A DNA stretch of 64,000 nucleotides, from the NCBI GenBank assembly GCA_937923255.1, contig CALAIL010000017.1:1-64000 (forward strand), read 5' to 3'. Positions 27,975 through 36,333 of the stretch are shown here, one piece after another (the stretch's first letter is position 1; each line of letters begins with the position of its first letter). The notes beneath the pieces are model-generated. The model made no database searches. It had not been told where the DNA came from and saw only the letters and a list, made by a program, of their open reading frames with translations. The position numbers were made by a program, and so were the translations under genes. Source of the stretch: an uncultured Propionivibrio sp. GTDB lineage: Bacteria; Pseudomonadota; Gammaproteobacteria; Burkholderiales; Rhodocyclaceae.

Positions 27975-29804
27975 TCAGTTTCGCTCGGACGGCGGGGCAA
28001 CGTTGAAGACTTCAGCCAGGGTCGTCACGCCGGCGGCGACTTTCATGGCGCCCGAGATACGCAGCGGCTTCATCCCTTCCCGATAAGCGAGGTCACGGAT
28101 TTTGGCGACTTCGGCATTGTCGGCAATGGCCTGCTTGATGTCCGGCGAAAGCGTGAGGATTTCGTATAACCCGATGCGGCCGCGATAGCCGGTCATGCGG
28201 CAGTCGAGGCAACCGACCGGCGAATAGAACTGCGCTGGGCGATTGGCTTTCCACGGGGCGACGAGGCGATCCCAGAGGGCTTCATCCTCAGGCGTGGCCG
28301 GATGCGCCTGTTTGCAGTTCGGGCAGAGCACGCGCACCAGCCGCTGCGCCATGACGCCGATCACTGTGGCGCCGAGCAGGTACGGCGGCACGCCCAGATC
28401 GAGCATGCGGGTGATGGCCGCTGGTGCATCGTTGGTATGCAGCGTGGAGAGCACCAGATGCCCGGTCAGCGCGGCCTGAATGGTGACTTCAGCGGTTTCC
28501 AGGTCGCGCACCTCGCCGACCATGATGATGTCCGGGTCCTGCCGCATCAGCGCGCGCACGCCTTCGGCAAATCCCAGGTCGATCACCGGCTGTACCTGCA
28601 TCTGGTTAAAGGACGCTTCGACCATTTCGATAGGGTCTTCAATGGTGCAGACATTGACGGCAGGCGTGGCAAGCTGCTTGAGCGTGGAATAGAGCGTCGT
28701 GGTTTTGCCCGAGCCGGTCGGCCCGGTAACAAAGATGATGCCGTGCGGACTTTCCGTCATCGTGCGCCATTTGGCGCGGTCGTCGTCGCTAAAGCCGAGT
28801 TCGCTGAAATTGCGCACGAGCACTTCCGGGTCGAAAATCCGCATGACCAGTTTTTCGCCGAAGGCCGTGGGCAGCGTCGAGAGGCGCAGTTCGGCCTCCT
28901 GTCCGGCGGCGGTGCGCGTCTTGATGCGCCCGTCCTGCGGCCGCCGTTTTTCGACGAGATCCATGCGGCCGAGAATCTTGATGCGGCTGGTCATGGCCGT
29001 CATCACACTCATCGGAATCTGATAGACCTGGTGCAGGACGCCGTCGATGCGGAAGCGGACGATGCCCAGTTCGCGTCGCGGTTCGATGTGAATATCGCTG
29101 GCGCGCTGTTCAAAAGCGTACTGCCACAGCCAGTCGACGATGTTGACGATGTGCTGGTCGTTGGCGTCGAATTGCCGGTTGGCCTGGCCGAGTTGCACCA
29201 GCTGCTCGAAAGAGGAAAGCGCGGTATTCGGCCCGCCCGCCTGCGCCTTGAGCTGGGCCGCCTTTTTGACCGAGCGCGCGAGATTGTAAAACTCGACGAG
29301 GTAGCGCGCCACGTCCGGCGGACTGGAAAAAACGCGGCGAATGCTTTTTTTGCTGATCGACTCGATTTCCTTTTCCCACTCGCGCAGGAAGGGTTCGATG
29401 GTTGCCACAACGATCTCGCTCGTCGTCACCTTCACCGGCAGAATGCCAAAGCGCGTCGCGTAAGCGCTGGACATCACGTCGGTCACGGCGGTGAAATCGA
29501 TCTTCAGCGGATCGATGTGGAAATATTCCATACCGAGACGTCCGGCAAACCATTCGCCAAGCGCCTCGAGCGTCAGCGGTACATGCGGCGCGCGCAGCGA
29601 CTTCCATTTCTGATCGGCGATGATGACCAGCGGGTGTTCCGTTAAGCGTTTCAGGCGGCTTTCGGCCAGCAGGGCGTTGGCTTCTTCCGGGTCGACCAAG
29701 CCGTCGCTGACCAGAAAGCCGAGAATTTCAGCCACTGTCAGGCGATGATCCGGCCCGGTGTGATCGGTCTTTTTATGGCTTGTATGGCGTTGTGCATTCA
29801 TCAT
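27975..29804 (-). CDS. GspE/PilB-family secretion ATPase
   Basis: A ~609-residue type II secretion / type IV pilus assembly ATPase that powers pseudopilus or pilus polymerisation at the inner membrane. An N-terminal GspE-N region (~20-180) is followed by the ATPase core. It shows Walker A GPTGSGKT (~361-368), Asp box (IEDPIE), Walker B region (RQDPDIIMVGEVRDLETA), His box (STLHTNDA) and a CPNC...CLDC zinc-binding motif near the C-terminus. The start is uncertain: ATGs at 29804 and 29801 both fit and the longer frame adds 13 residues. No other gsp or pil gene is adjacent, so it is an orphan. It is bordered downstream by the repeat tract. Confidence 0.9.
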   Translation of the reverse strand: MMNAQRHTSHKKTDHTGPDHRLTVAEILGFLVSDGLVDPEEANALLAESRLKRLTEHPLVIIADQKWKSLRAPHVPLTLEALGEWFAGRLGMEYFHIDPLKIDFTAVTDVMSSAYATRFGILPVKVTTSEIVVATIEPFLREWEKEIESISKKSIRRVFSSPPDVARYLVEFYNLARSVKKAAQLKAQAGGPNTALSSFEQLVQLGQANRQFDANDQHIVNIVDWLWQYAFEQRASDIHIEPRRELGIVRFRIDGVLHQVYQIPMSVMTAMTSRIKILGRMDLVEKRRPQDGRIKTRTAAGQEAELRLSTLPTAFGEKLVMRIFDPEVLVRNFSELGFSDDDRAKWRTMTESPHGIIFVTGPTGSGKTTTLYSTLKQLATPAVNVCTIEDPIEMVEASFNQMQVQPVIDLGFAEGVRALMRQDPDIIMVGEVRDLETAEVTIQAALTGHLVLSTLHTNDAPAAITRMLDLGVPPYLLGATVIGVMAQRLVRVLCPNCKQAHPATPEDEALWDRLVAPWKANRPAQFYSPVGCLDCRMTGYRGRIGLYEILTLSPDIKQAIADNAEVAKIRDLAYREGMKPLRISGAMKVAAGVTTLAEVFNVAPPSERN

Positions 29805-30077
29805 GGTTTTCCGGCTTGCAACCTGCGGCACTATACCCGACAAGACGCGGATGGCTCAATGCCAACGGCACATTGCAAGGCATCGTATGAGGGCCGCGCG
29901 CCTTGCGAAAACCGGCGCAACACGGGCGCAGAAAACTGTTTCATTTGGTTAAATTGCGTGGAACATCGAAAATGAAGGTATTAAAATTCACCCATGTATT
30001 CACGGGCATTCGCGCGTACCCTTCATACGCTTTTGCACGCTTTTTTACCTTCTGAAACCTTCTGAAAGGAAAATCCG

Positions 30078-30422
30078 ATGAAACCCCGGCGGTTATCCCT
30101 TCTTGCCCTGAGTTCGGCGCTATTCCTGGCGTTACCGGCCATAGCGCAGCAAGGCCCAGCGGGCGTGCCGGGCGCACCGCTGCTGGGCGCGGAAATCGCC
30201 CCCCCACCGCCGCCGCACACAGCGCAGCCTACGTTGCTGCCCAGCGCCGAAAAAACACACGCTGTTCCTCAATGCCGCAAAGCCAAGAACATCAAGCAAT
30301 GCGAGGAACGCCATTTCCGCCGTGTGGCGCGTCGGGAAGCACGCGCCGCCTGCAAGGCGCAGCCACAGCACAAGCGCAAAAGTTGCGTCAATCGCTATTT
30401 GAAGAAAAGGGCAAAAAAGTAA
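30078..30422 (+). CDS. Small secreted basic cysteine-containing protein, unknown
   Basis: A 114-residue protein with a clear Sec signal peptide (MKPRRLSLLALSSALFLALP, cleavage after AIA at about 23). A proline-rich linker (~26-50) follows. The C-terminal 50 residues are strongly basic, with four cysteines in a C-x6/7-C pattern repeated (QCRKAKNIKQC and ACKAQPQHKRKSC). The start has AAAGGAAA seven bases upstream. I do not recognise the family; the Cys/Lys arrangement loosely recalls PsiF-type repeats but is not the same. It ends at a strong terminator. Confidence 0.7.
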   Translation: MKPRRLSLLALSSALFLALPAIAQQGPAGVPGAPLLGAEIAPPPPPHTAQPTLLPSAEKTHAVPQCRKAKNIKQCEERHFRRVARREARAACKAQPQHKRKSCVNRYLKKRAKK

Positions 30423-30480
30423 CCAGAGCGAACCAGGGCGCTGTTAAAAGCAGCCGCTCAAACGCGCATAAAAAATGCAC

Positions 30481-30517
30481 AAAAAACGCCTCTCCTGCTA
30501 ACGGGAGAGGCGTTTTT
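30481..30517. terminator. Bidirectional rho-independent terminator
   Basis: A long hairpin (ACGCCTCTCC / GGGAGAGGCGT, 7-nt loop) is flanked by A6 on the left and T5 on the right. It sits between the converging small secreted protein gene (+) and htpG (-) and can serve both. Confidence 0.9.
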
Positions 30518-30534
30518 ATTTTGCCCATTTCGTA

Positions 30535-32505
30535 TCAGAGGGCGTCTGCCGGCGGCGCGTCCTTCTGATCGCCGATTCCGTTCGATTTCCCCGATAGCGC
30601 CAGCATCAGTTCATTGATGCGCTTGACGAAACCGGCCGGGTCATCGAGCGTGCCGCCTTCGGCCAGCGTCGCCTGTTCAAGCAACAGATTGGCCCAGTCA
30701 TCGAAACGGGAATCCGCGCCCTCGCCTTCGTATTTCAGCCGCAGCACCGCCGGATGTTTCGGGTTAATTTCAAGAATCGGCTTCATCTCCGGTGCTTTTT
30801 GACCGGCAGCCTTAAGGATGCGCGCCAGATTGCCGCCCATATCGTGCTCGTCGGCGACAATACAGGCAGGCGAATCGGTCAGGCGATGGGTCACGCGCAC
30901 ATCTTTAACCTTTTCGCCCAACACCGCCTTGATTTTTTCAGTCAGCGCCTTGTATTCGCCGGCAGCTTGCTCGGCCTCCTGTTTTTCCGCCGCATCTTCC
31001 AGTCCGCCCAGATCAAGGCCGCCTTTGGCGACCGATTGCAAGGTCTTGCCGTCAAATTCGGTCAGATAGCCGACAACCCATTCATCGACACGGTCGGAGA
31101 GCAGCAACACCTCGATGCCCTTCTTGCGGAAAATTTCCAGATGCGGGCTGTTTCTAGCCGCGGTAAACGTCTCGGCGGTCACGTAATAAATCTTCTCCTG
31201 CCCATCTTTCATGCGGGCAACGTAGTCGGCAAGCGAAACGTTTTCTTCTGGCGTATCGGTATGCGTCGAAGCAAAGCGCAACAGTTTGGCGATGCGTTCC
31301 TTGTTGGCAAAATCCTCGCCGACGCCTTCTTTGAAGACACGGCCGAACTCTTGCCAGAAGCGGGCATATTTTTCCTTTTCGGCCGCCTCTTCACTGTTGG
31401 CCAATCCTTCAAGCAGGCCCAGCACTTTCTTGACGCAGCCGCCGCGAATGGCTTCGATGTCCTTCGATTCCTGCAAAATTTCGCGCGAGACGTTGAGCGG
31501 CAAATCGTTCGTATCGACGACGCCGCGCACGAAGCGCAGATACAGCGGCATCAGTTTTTCGGCATCATCCATGATGAACACGCGGCGCACGTACAGCTGG
31601 ATGCCGTGGCGCGCGTTGCGGTCCCACAGGTCAAAGGGCGCGTGTTGCGGAATATAAAGCAGCTGCGTGTATTCCTGCCGCCCCTCAACCCTGGCGTGTA
31701 CGTAGGCCAAGGGATCTTCAAAATCATGTGCGATGTGCTTGTAAAACGCCTGGTACTGCTCATCGCTGATTTCCGAGCGGGGCCGCGCCCAGAGCGCAGA
31801 AGCCTGATTGACCGTCTCTTCTTCGCCGGTCTCGACTTGTTCCTTTTTCTCCTCATCCCACTTTTCCTGCTTCATCAGGATCGGCAGCGTGATGTGATCG
31901 GAATACTTGCGAATGATCTGGCGCAGTTTCCAGCTGGAGAGCAGTTCATCCTCACCCTCGCGCAGGTGCAGCGTCACGTCGGTGCCGCGCCCAGTCTTTT
32001 TGACCGTCTCGACCGAAAATTCACCTTCCCCCGTCGATTCCCATTTGACCGCCTGATCCGCCGGCAACCCGGCACGGAGAGACACGACTGTGACTTTGTC
32101 GGCAACGATGTAGGAGGAATAAAAGCCGACGCCGAACTGGCCGATCAGGTGCGCATCTTTGGTCTGATCGCCCGTCAGCGCTGCAAAGAATTCGCGCGTG
32201 CCGGATTTGGCGATGGTGCCCAGATGTTCGACGGCTTCCTCGCGCGAGAGTCCGATCCCGTTATCCGAGACAGTAATCGTACGCGCCGCTTTGTCGAAGG
32301 ATACGTGGATTTTCAGATCGGGATCATCGCCCAGCAGCGCCGGTTCGTTCAACGCCGCAAAACGCAGTTTGTCACAGGCATCGGACGCGTTGGAAATCAG
32401 TTCGCGCAGGAAAATTTCCTTGTTGCTGTACAGCGAATGGATCATCAGGTTGAGCAGTTGCTTGACTTCAGCCTGGAAGCCAAGCGTTTGCTTATTCTCG
32501 CTCAT
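30535..32505 (-). CDS. htpG: Molecular chaperone HtpG (Hsp90)
   Basis: A 656-residue cytosolic Hsp90, an ATP-driven chaperone. The GHKL ATPase domain shows [24 protein letters not shown] and [11 protein letters not shown]. The middle domain has [15 protein letters not shown], and the C-terminal dimerisation domain has [13 protein letters not shown]. Length matches the family (~630). The AT-rich stretch at 32515-32540 just upstream may be the promoter. Single gene, with a terminator downstream. Confidence 0.97.
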   Translation of the reverse strand: MSENKQTLGFQAEVKQLLNLMIHSLYSNKEIFLRELISNASDACDKLRFAALNEPALLGDDPDLKIHVSFDKAARTITVSDNGIGLSREEAVEHLGTIAKSGTREFFAALTGDQTKDAHLIGQFGVGFYSSYIVADKVTVVSLRAGLPADQAVKWESTGEGEFSVETVKKTGRGTDVTLHLREGEDELLSSWKLRQIIRKYSDHITLPILMKQEKWDEEKKEQVETGEEETVNQASALWARPRSEISDEQYQAFYKHIAHDFEDPLAYVHARVEGRQEYTQLLYIPQHAPFDLWDRNARHGIQLYVRRVFIMDDAEKLMPLYLRFVRGVVDTNDLPLNVSREILQESKDIEAIRGGCVKKVLGLLEGLANSEEAAEKEKYARFWQEFGRVFKEGVGEDFANKERIAKLLRFASTHTDTPEENVSLADYVARMKDGQEKIYYVTAETFTAARNSPHLEIFRKKGIEVLLLSDRVDEWVVGYLTEFDGKTLQSVAKGGLDLGGLEDAAEKQEAEQAAGEYKALTEKIKAVLGEKVKDVRVTHRLTDSPACIVADEHDMGGNLARILKAAGQKAPEMKPILEINPKHPAVLRLKYEGEGADSRFDDWANLLLEQATLAEGGTLDDPAGFVKRINELMLALSGKSNGIGDQKDAPPADAL

Positions 32506-32721
32506 GCAGTCACTCCATTAATTAGGATTATTTAAATGTAGTCCGGATCTCGCCGCGATGAAGCGCTATCGCTCAAGCACATCAAACGGGCGCGCCGCCA
32601 AAAATGGCGATCGGTTTGCAAATGGGGGCAAATCCGGCGCTTTCAAGCAGAGTCGCGGATGCACCCAGTTTTCCGGCAAAGCGCGCTTTGCCTTGTAAAG
32701 AAAGAGCATTCCCCGACTCGA

Positions 32722-33615
32722 TTATTCTTCCGCCGCGCCCGGCTGCCGCGGACTGCGTGCGCAATACAGGCTGCTGCCGATAAGCAGAGCAATGCCAGCC
32801 AGCGACCAGGCATCCGGAAAATCGTCGAAAAACAGATAACCGGCCAGCAATACCCAAACCAGCTGCGTATAGCCGAATGGCGCCAGATAGGACGCCGTTG
32901 CCAGCTTGAGTGCGCGAATCATGACCAAATGGCTGGCACCGCTGATCAGCCCGATGAGCACCAGCATGCAGAAATGCAGCAGGCCCGGTGTTACCCATTC
33001 CGGTAGAACGAGCAAGGTGTAGATGACGCTGCCGACCAGGCCGGGATAGAAAATCAGGCAATACTGGTTTTCGATGTTTGCCAAACGCCGGGTCATCACC
33101 TGATAGCAGGCAAAAAGAACCGCATTCACGAATGGCAGCAGCACCGCCCAGGTAAACAGGCTGCTGCCGGGACGAACGACGATCAGCACGCCGGCAAAAG
33201 CAATAAAGCTCGCCACCCAACTGCCAAACGGCATTTCCTCACCTAGAAAAAGCACCGCAAGCAATGCAATGAAAATCGGATTGAGGTATGCGATCGAGGT
33301 CGCCTCAGCCAGTGGCAGATATTTGAGTCCCGCCGTAAAGCAATAGGACGCGCCCGCCAGGGTGAAACCGCGCAGCAACTGCCAGCGCAGACGGCGGGTG
33401 CGGATCAGGGAAAAGCCGATGCGTGGGCCGAGAAAAACGATGAACAGGAGGGAGTGAAAGAAAAACCGTGCCCAGAGAATCAGATTGATGGGATAAAAAC
33501 GCGACAGATATTTTGAGAGAACATCCATCAGCGTAAACAGCACGACCATGCCGAGCACCATGCACATACCGCGCTGCGCCGGCAACAGCCGGGAGAAAAA
33601 AGTGTTCATCGGCAA
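32722..33615 (-). CDS. EamA/DMT-family transporter
   Basis: A 297-residue membrane protein with about ten hydrophobic helices and two EamA repeats. The first contains YLPLAEATSIAYLNPIF and the second LATASYLAPFGYTQLVW. The family exports metabolites or amino acids; the substrate is unknown. The ATG at 33615 (MPMNTF) lies 4 bp past the greB stop, and the ATG two codons later is also possible. Probably co-transcribed with greB. Confidence 0.88.
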   Translation of the reverse strand: MPMNTFFSRLLPAQRGMCMVLGMVVLFTLMDVLSKYLSRFYPINLILWARFFFHSLLFIVFLGPRIGFSLIRTRRLRWQLLRGFTLAGASYCFTAGLKYLPLAEATSIAYLNPIFIALLAVLFLGEEMPFGSWVASFIAFAGVLIVVRPGSSLFTWAVLLPFVNAVLFACYQVMTRRLANIENQYCLIFYPGLVGSVIYTLLVLPEWVTPGLLHFCMLVLIGLISGASHLVMIRALKLATASYLAPFGYTQLVWVLLAGYLFFDDFPDAWSLAGIALLIGSSLYCARSPRQPGAAEE

Positions 33616-33618
33616 GGT

Positions 33619-34197
33619 TCAGGATTCGATGGCGCGGTAGGCAATTTCGACGACTTCAACCTCACGCCAGCCGAGCGGACTCTGGAAGCGCACCGTGTCG
33701 CCCTCGCGCGCCTTGAGTAGCGCGCGCGCCAGCGGCGAAATCCAGCTGATCCGGTGGCGCGAAAAATCCGTTTCATCGACGCCGACAATCTGGTAGGTCT
33801 GCGTCTCACCCGCCTCATCGTCTACTTCGCGTATCGTCACCGTCGCGCCGAAAAATACCTGGTCGGTCCCTTCCTTGCGTGCCGCCGGATCGACAACTTC
33901 CGCCAGATCCAGCCGTTTGGTCAAAAAACGGACGCGGCGATCGATTTCACGCAGACGTTTCTTGCCGTACAGATAATCGCCGTTTTCCGACCGATCGCCG
34001 TTGGAAGCCGCCCACTGCACGGTTTCGACAACGGTCGGACGCTCCGTATGCAGCAAATGATCAAGTTCATCCCTGATCCGCGCATAACCGCCGGGCGTTA
34101 TGTAGTTGCGTGTGCCCGGCGGCAAGCCGGGAGCGGCGTCGAGGCCGGTTTCGTCCTCACTTTCGTCTTCGCTTTCCCGGACAAACGCTTTATTCAT
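33619..34197 (-). CDS. greB: Transcription elongation factor GreB
   Basis: A 192-residue Gre factor that rescues backtracked RNA polymerase by stimulating transcript cleavage. The N-terminal coiled coil contains the acidic tip region (NGDRSENGDYLYGKKRLREID, split here by convention), diagnostic of GreB. The C-terminal FKBP-like domain has FFGATVTI and ISWISPLARALL. An acidic ~25-residue N-terminal extension precedes the domain. Confidence 0.95.
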   Translation of the reverse strand: MNKAFVRESEDESEDETGLDAAPGLPPGTRNYITPGGYARIRDELDHLLHTERPTVVETVQWAASNGDRSENGDYLYGKKRLREIDRRVRFLTKRLDLAEVVDPAARKEGTDQVFFGATVTIREVDDEAGETQTYQIVGVDETDFSRHRISWISPLARALLKAREGDTVRFQSPLGWREVEVVEIAYRAIES

Positions 34198-34660
34198 GCC
34201 TCTTATACCCTATCGACCCTTGCTGTGATGCGCAGCACTCCACCACCTCGCCCCCGATTCATCGGCGCAAAGTATGGCTCAAAATTGGAAATATCTACCA
34301 ATCAAACCCAGACATGCCAACGACCGGCAAATCTGCGGACACGATTCTATCCTGATCTGGCCACCGTTTCACTGGCATTTTGCCCGTATCGGGTCTCTTG
34401 ATCCCCCTGATTTCACATGAACGCAGGCAAAACCCCGGGCAAGGGTCAGGAAGAGAATGAAACCAGATCAGAGACGATTTCTATTTACATTGCCGCAACA
34501 ATCGACGAGAATTCCGGCCAATTTTCTGGCGTATAAAAAGCAAACCACCGCGCTAGATAAACTTGGGAATCGCGCGAACTCGCCGTCGTCCAGTGCGGCA
34601 GAGCGATGCGATGTTTGTTTATTGGCTTGCGGGGAGGCAAGCCAACGAGGAAAAATATCG
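34198..34660. other. Divergent intergenic region before the PepSY gene
   Basis: About 460 bp between greB and the PepSY gene. It ends in a perfect 9-bp hairpin next to the PepSY ribosome-binding site. The longest frame runs in from 34457, but its translation up to 34660 does not look like protein. A Fur box was not recognised by eye. Confidence 0.45.
34622..34645 (+). promoter_or_regulatory. Leader hairpin abutting the Shine-Dalgarno of the PepSY gene
   Basis: TTGGCTTGC (34622-34630) and GCAAGCCAA (34637-34645) form a perfect 9-bp stem with a GGGGAG loop. One base later comes the GAGGA Shine-Dalgarno, 10 bases before the ATG at 34661. Confidence 0.5.
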
Positions 34661-36295
34661 ATGCGCTCGACGCCACTGGACTCATTTCGCTGGATACCCC
34701 TGCTGTATTTCATCCACCGCTGGTGTGGCGCGCTGTTTGGCTGGTTGCTGTTCATCATTTGCCTGACCGGCACGTTGGCCGTATTCAAACATCCGCTCAA
34801 AGTCTGGGCCAATCCCACGCTGATTTCGACGCCGGCTGCCGATCATTACGGCCCGGACAAAGCGCTTTCTATCTTCCGCACTACCTACCCAGAAATGCAA
34901 CCAACACTGCTCGCGTTTCCTGTCGACGCCTATTCGGTACATCTATATTCCTATGCGTTTCGTCGCCCCTCCGGCGAAGCAACGCGCGCCTGGCTCAATC
35001 CTGCCACCGGCCGCCTGATCGAGCCATTGCCTTCCGATCTTTCCGATTTCATCCAGCGCCTGCATGCCGGGCTATGGATGGGTCGTACCGGACGCTGGAT
35101 CGTCGGCGCATTGGGTCTGCTGATGGCACTGGGTCTGCTGAGCGGTCTGGCGCTGCATTGGCGACGGCTCAGGCGTGACTTGTTTCTTCAACCATTGCTG
35201 CATGCAGGACGCCGCCGATGGTCGGACATCCATAAGCTGACCGGCACATGGCTGTTATTCATGCACCTCTTGTTGGCATTGACTGGCGCCTGGTTGGGAT
35301 TGGAAAGTCTGCTGCGCGCACCGGGGCCGCATCCTTTAGCCATGACAGGCGAAAAATCCAAGCCCACTGCCGAAATGGCATCGATCGCGCGCCTGCTCAC
35401 GGCAGCGCAAGAGGCGCAACGGGAAACACAACCCGAATTCACGCCAACGCACATTCGTTTCGATGGATTTGGCGCTGCCGGCTCGACAGTGCGCGTACAA
35501 GGAGATTTGCCCGGATCTTCTTTGGTACAACGCGGGCAGACAATGGTCGTACTCGATGCTGAATCTGCGGTTCCACGACAAACGATCGACCGTACGCGCG
35601 AAGGCTGGGTACGACGTATTCTGGCGGCAATGCGCCCGTTGCATTACGGCTATTTCGGCGGGATCTGGAGCAAACTGTTTTATTTTTTCGTCGGCATCGG
35701 CTCCTGCCTTCTCCTCTTCTCCGGCCTGTCCATCTGGGCCGCGCGTACCAAAGCGCAAAGCGGAGCCCGGCATCGGCCTGTTCCCGCAACAGATCGCGGC
35801 AATGCCATCGAACGCGGCAACGTCGCCATCATGGGCGGCTTGATGCTCACACTCGCGTTGTTTGCGCTGCTCAACGCACTCGCGCAAATTACGCTACCGG
35901 AGAACTGGCTGGCCTTTTTGCACGATTTTCCGCTTTCGCCTCTCCGCCTGCGCTCTTTAGACCATCCTGTCACCCACTCACACAGTCTGCCGGACGAAAC
36001 ATGGTTCAGCCGGCAACTTTCCGCATTTATCTTCACCTGGCTGATGATTGGCGGGCTACTTGCCGCCTGCCCCATACGGACGGCTTGGCCGGCCATGCTA
36101 CTGGGCTTGTCTCTCTCGCTTGCTGCGCTGCCGTTCGCTTCGGCGCAAGCTGCAGGCGGCTTCTTGTCCGACTGGCAACGCGGCAACGGTGAGGCCGCGG
36201 GCATCGCGGCGGGTTCCTGGTTTCTGGCCCTGCTGAGTGCACTGGCCTTGCGCCGGTACCAGCTTGAAAAGGTAGTTACCAGTCGAAGGCAATGA
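34661..36295 (+). CDS. PepSY-domain inner-membrane protein (siderophore-uptake associated)
   Basis: A 544-residue PepSY-associated transmembrane protein. Helices lie near 12-45 (HRWCGALFGWLLFIICLTG), ~135-160, ~200-225, ~330-365 and several in the last 150 residues. Periplasmic PepSY-like segments lie between them. Relatives sit beside TonB-dependent siderophore receptors and some reduce ferric siderophores. I start at 34661 (MRSTPLDSFRW), which has GAGGA upstream, rather than 68 codons earlier. The TonB receptor begins 38 bp downstream, so they form an operon. Iron reduction is inferred from context. Confidence 0.85.
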   Translation: MRSTPLDSFRWIPLLYFIHRWCGALFGWLLFIICLTGTLAVFKHPLKVWANPTLISTPAADHYGPDKALSIFRTTYPEMQPTLLAFPVDAYSVHLYSYAFRRPSGEATRAWLNPATGRLIEPLPSDLSDFIQRLHAGLWMGRTGRWIVGALGLLMALGLLSGLALHWRRLRRDLFLQPLLHAGRRRWSDIHKLTGTWLLFMHLLLALTGAWLGLESLLRAPGPHPLAMTGEKSKPTAEMASIARLLTAAQEAQRETQPEFTPTHIRFDGFGAAGSTVRVQGDLPGSSLVQRGQTMVVLDAESAVPRQTIDRTREGWVRRILAAMRPLHYGYFGGIWSKLFYFFVGIGSCLLLFSGLSIWAARTKAQSGARHRPVPATDRGNAIERGNVAIMGGLMLTLALFALLNALAQITLPENWLAFLHDFPLSPLRLRSLDHPVTHSHSLPDETWFSRQLSAFIFTWLMIGGLLAACPIRTAWPAMLLGLSLSLAALPFASAQAAGGFLSDWQRGNGEAAGIAAGSWFLALLSALALRRYQLEKVVTSRRQ

Positions 36296-36333
36296 GTTTT
36301 CACCATTAATAAAGAAAGGAAAGGAAGGGTATC

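Noticed and set aside
32582-33220. A 212-codon frame overlapping the DMT transporter
   Set aside because: It lies in another frame of the same strand as the transporter gene, is Arg/Gly-rich and looks like a shadow.
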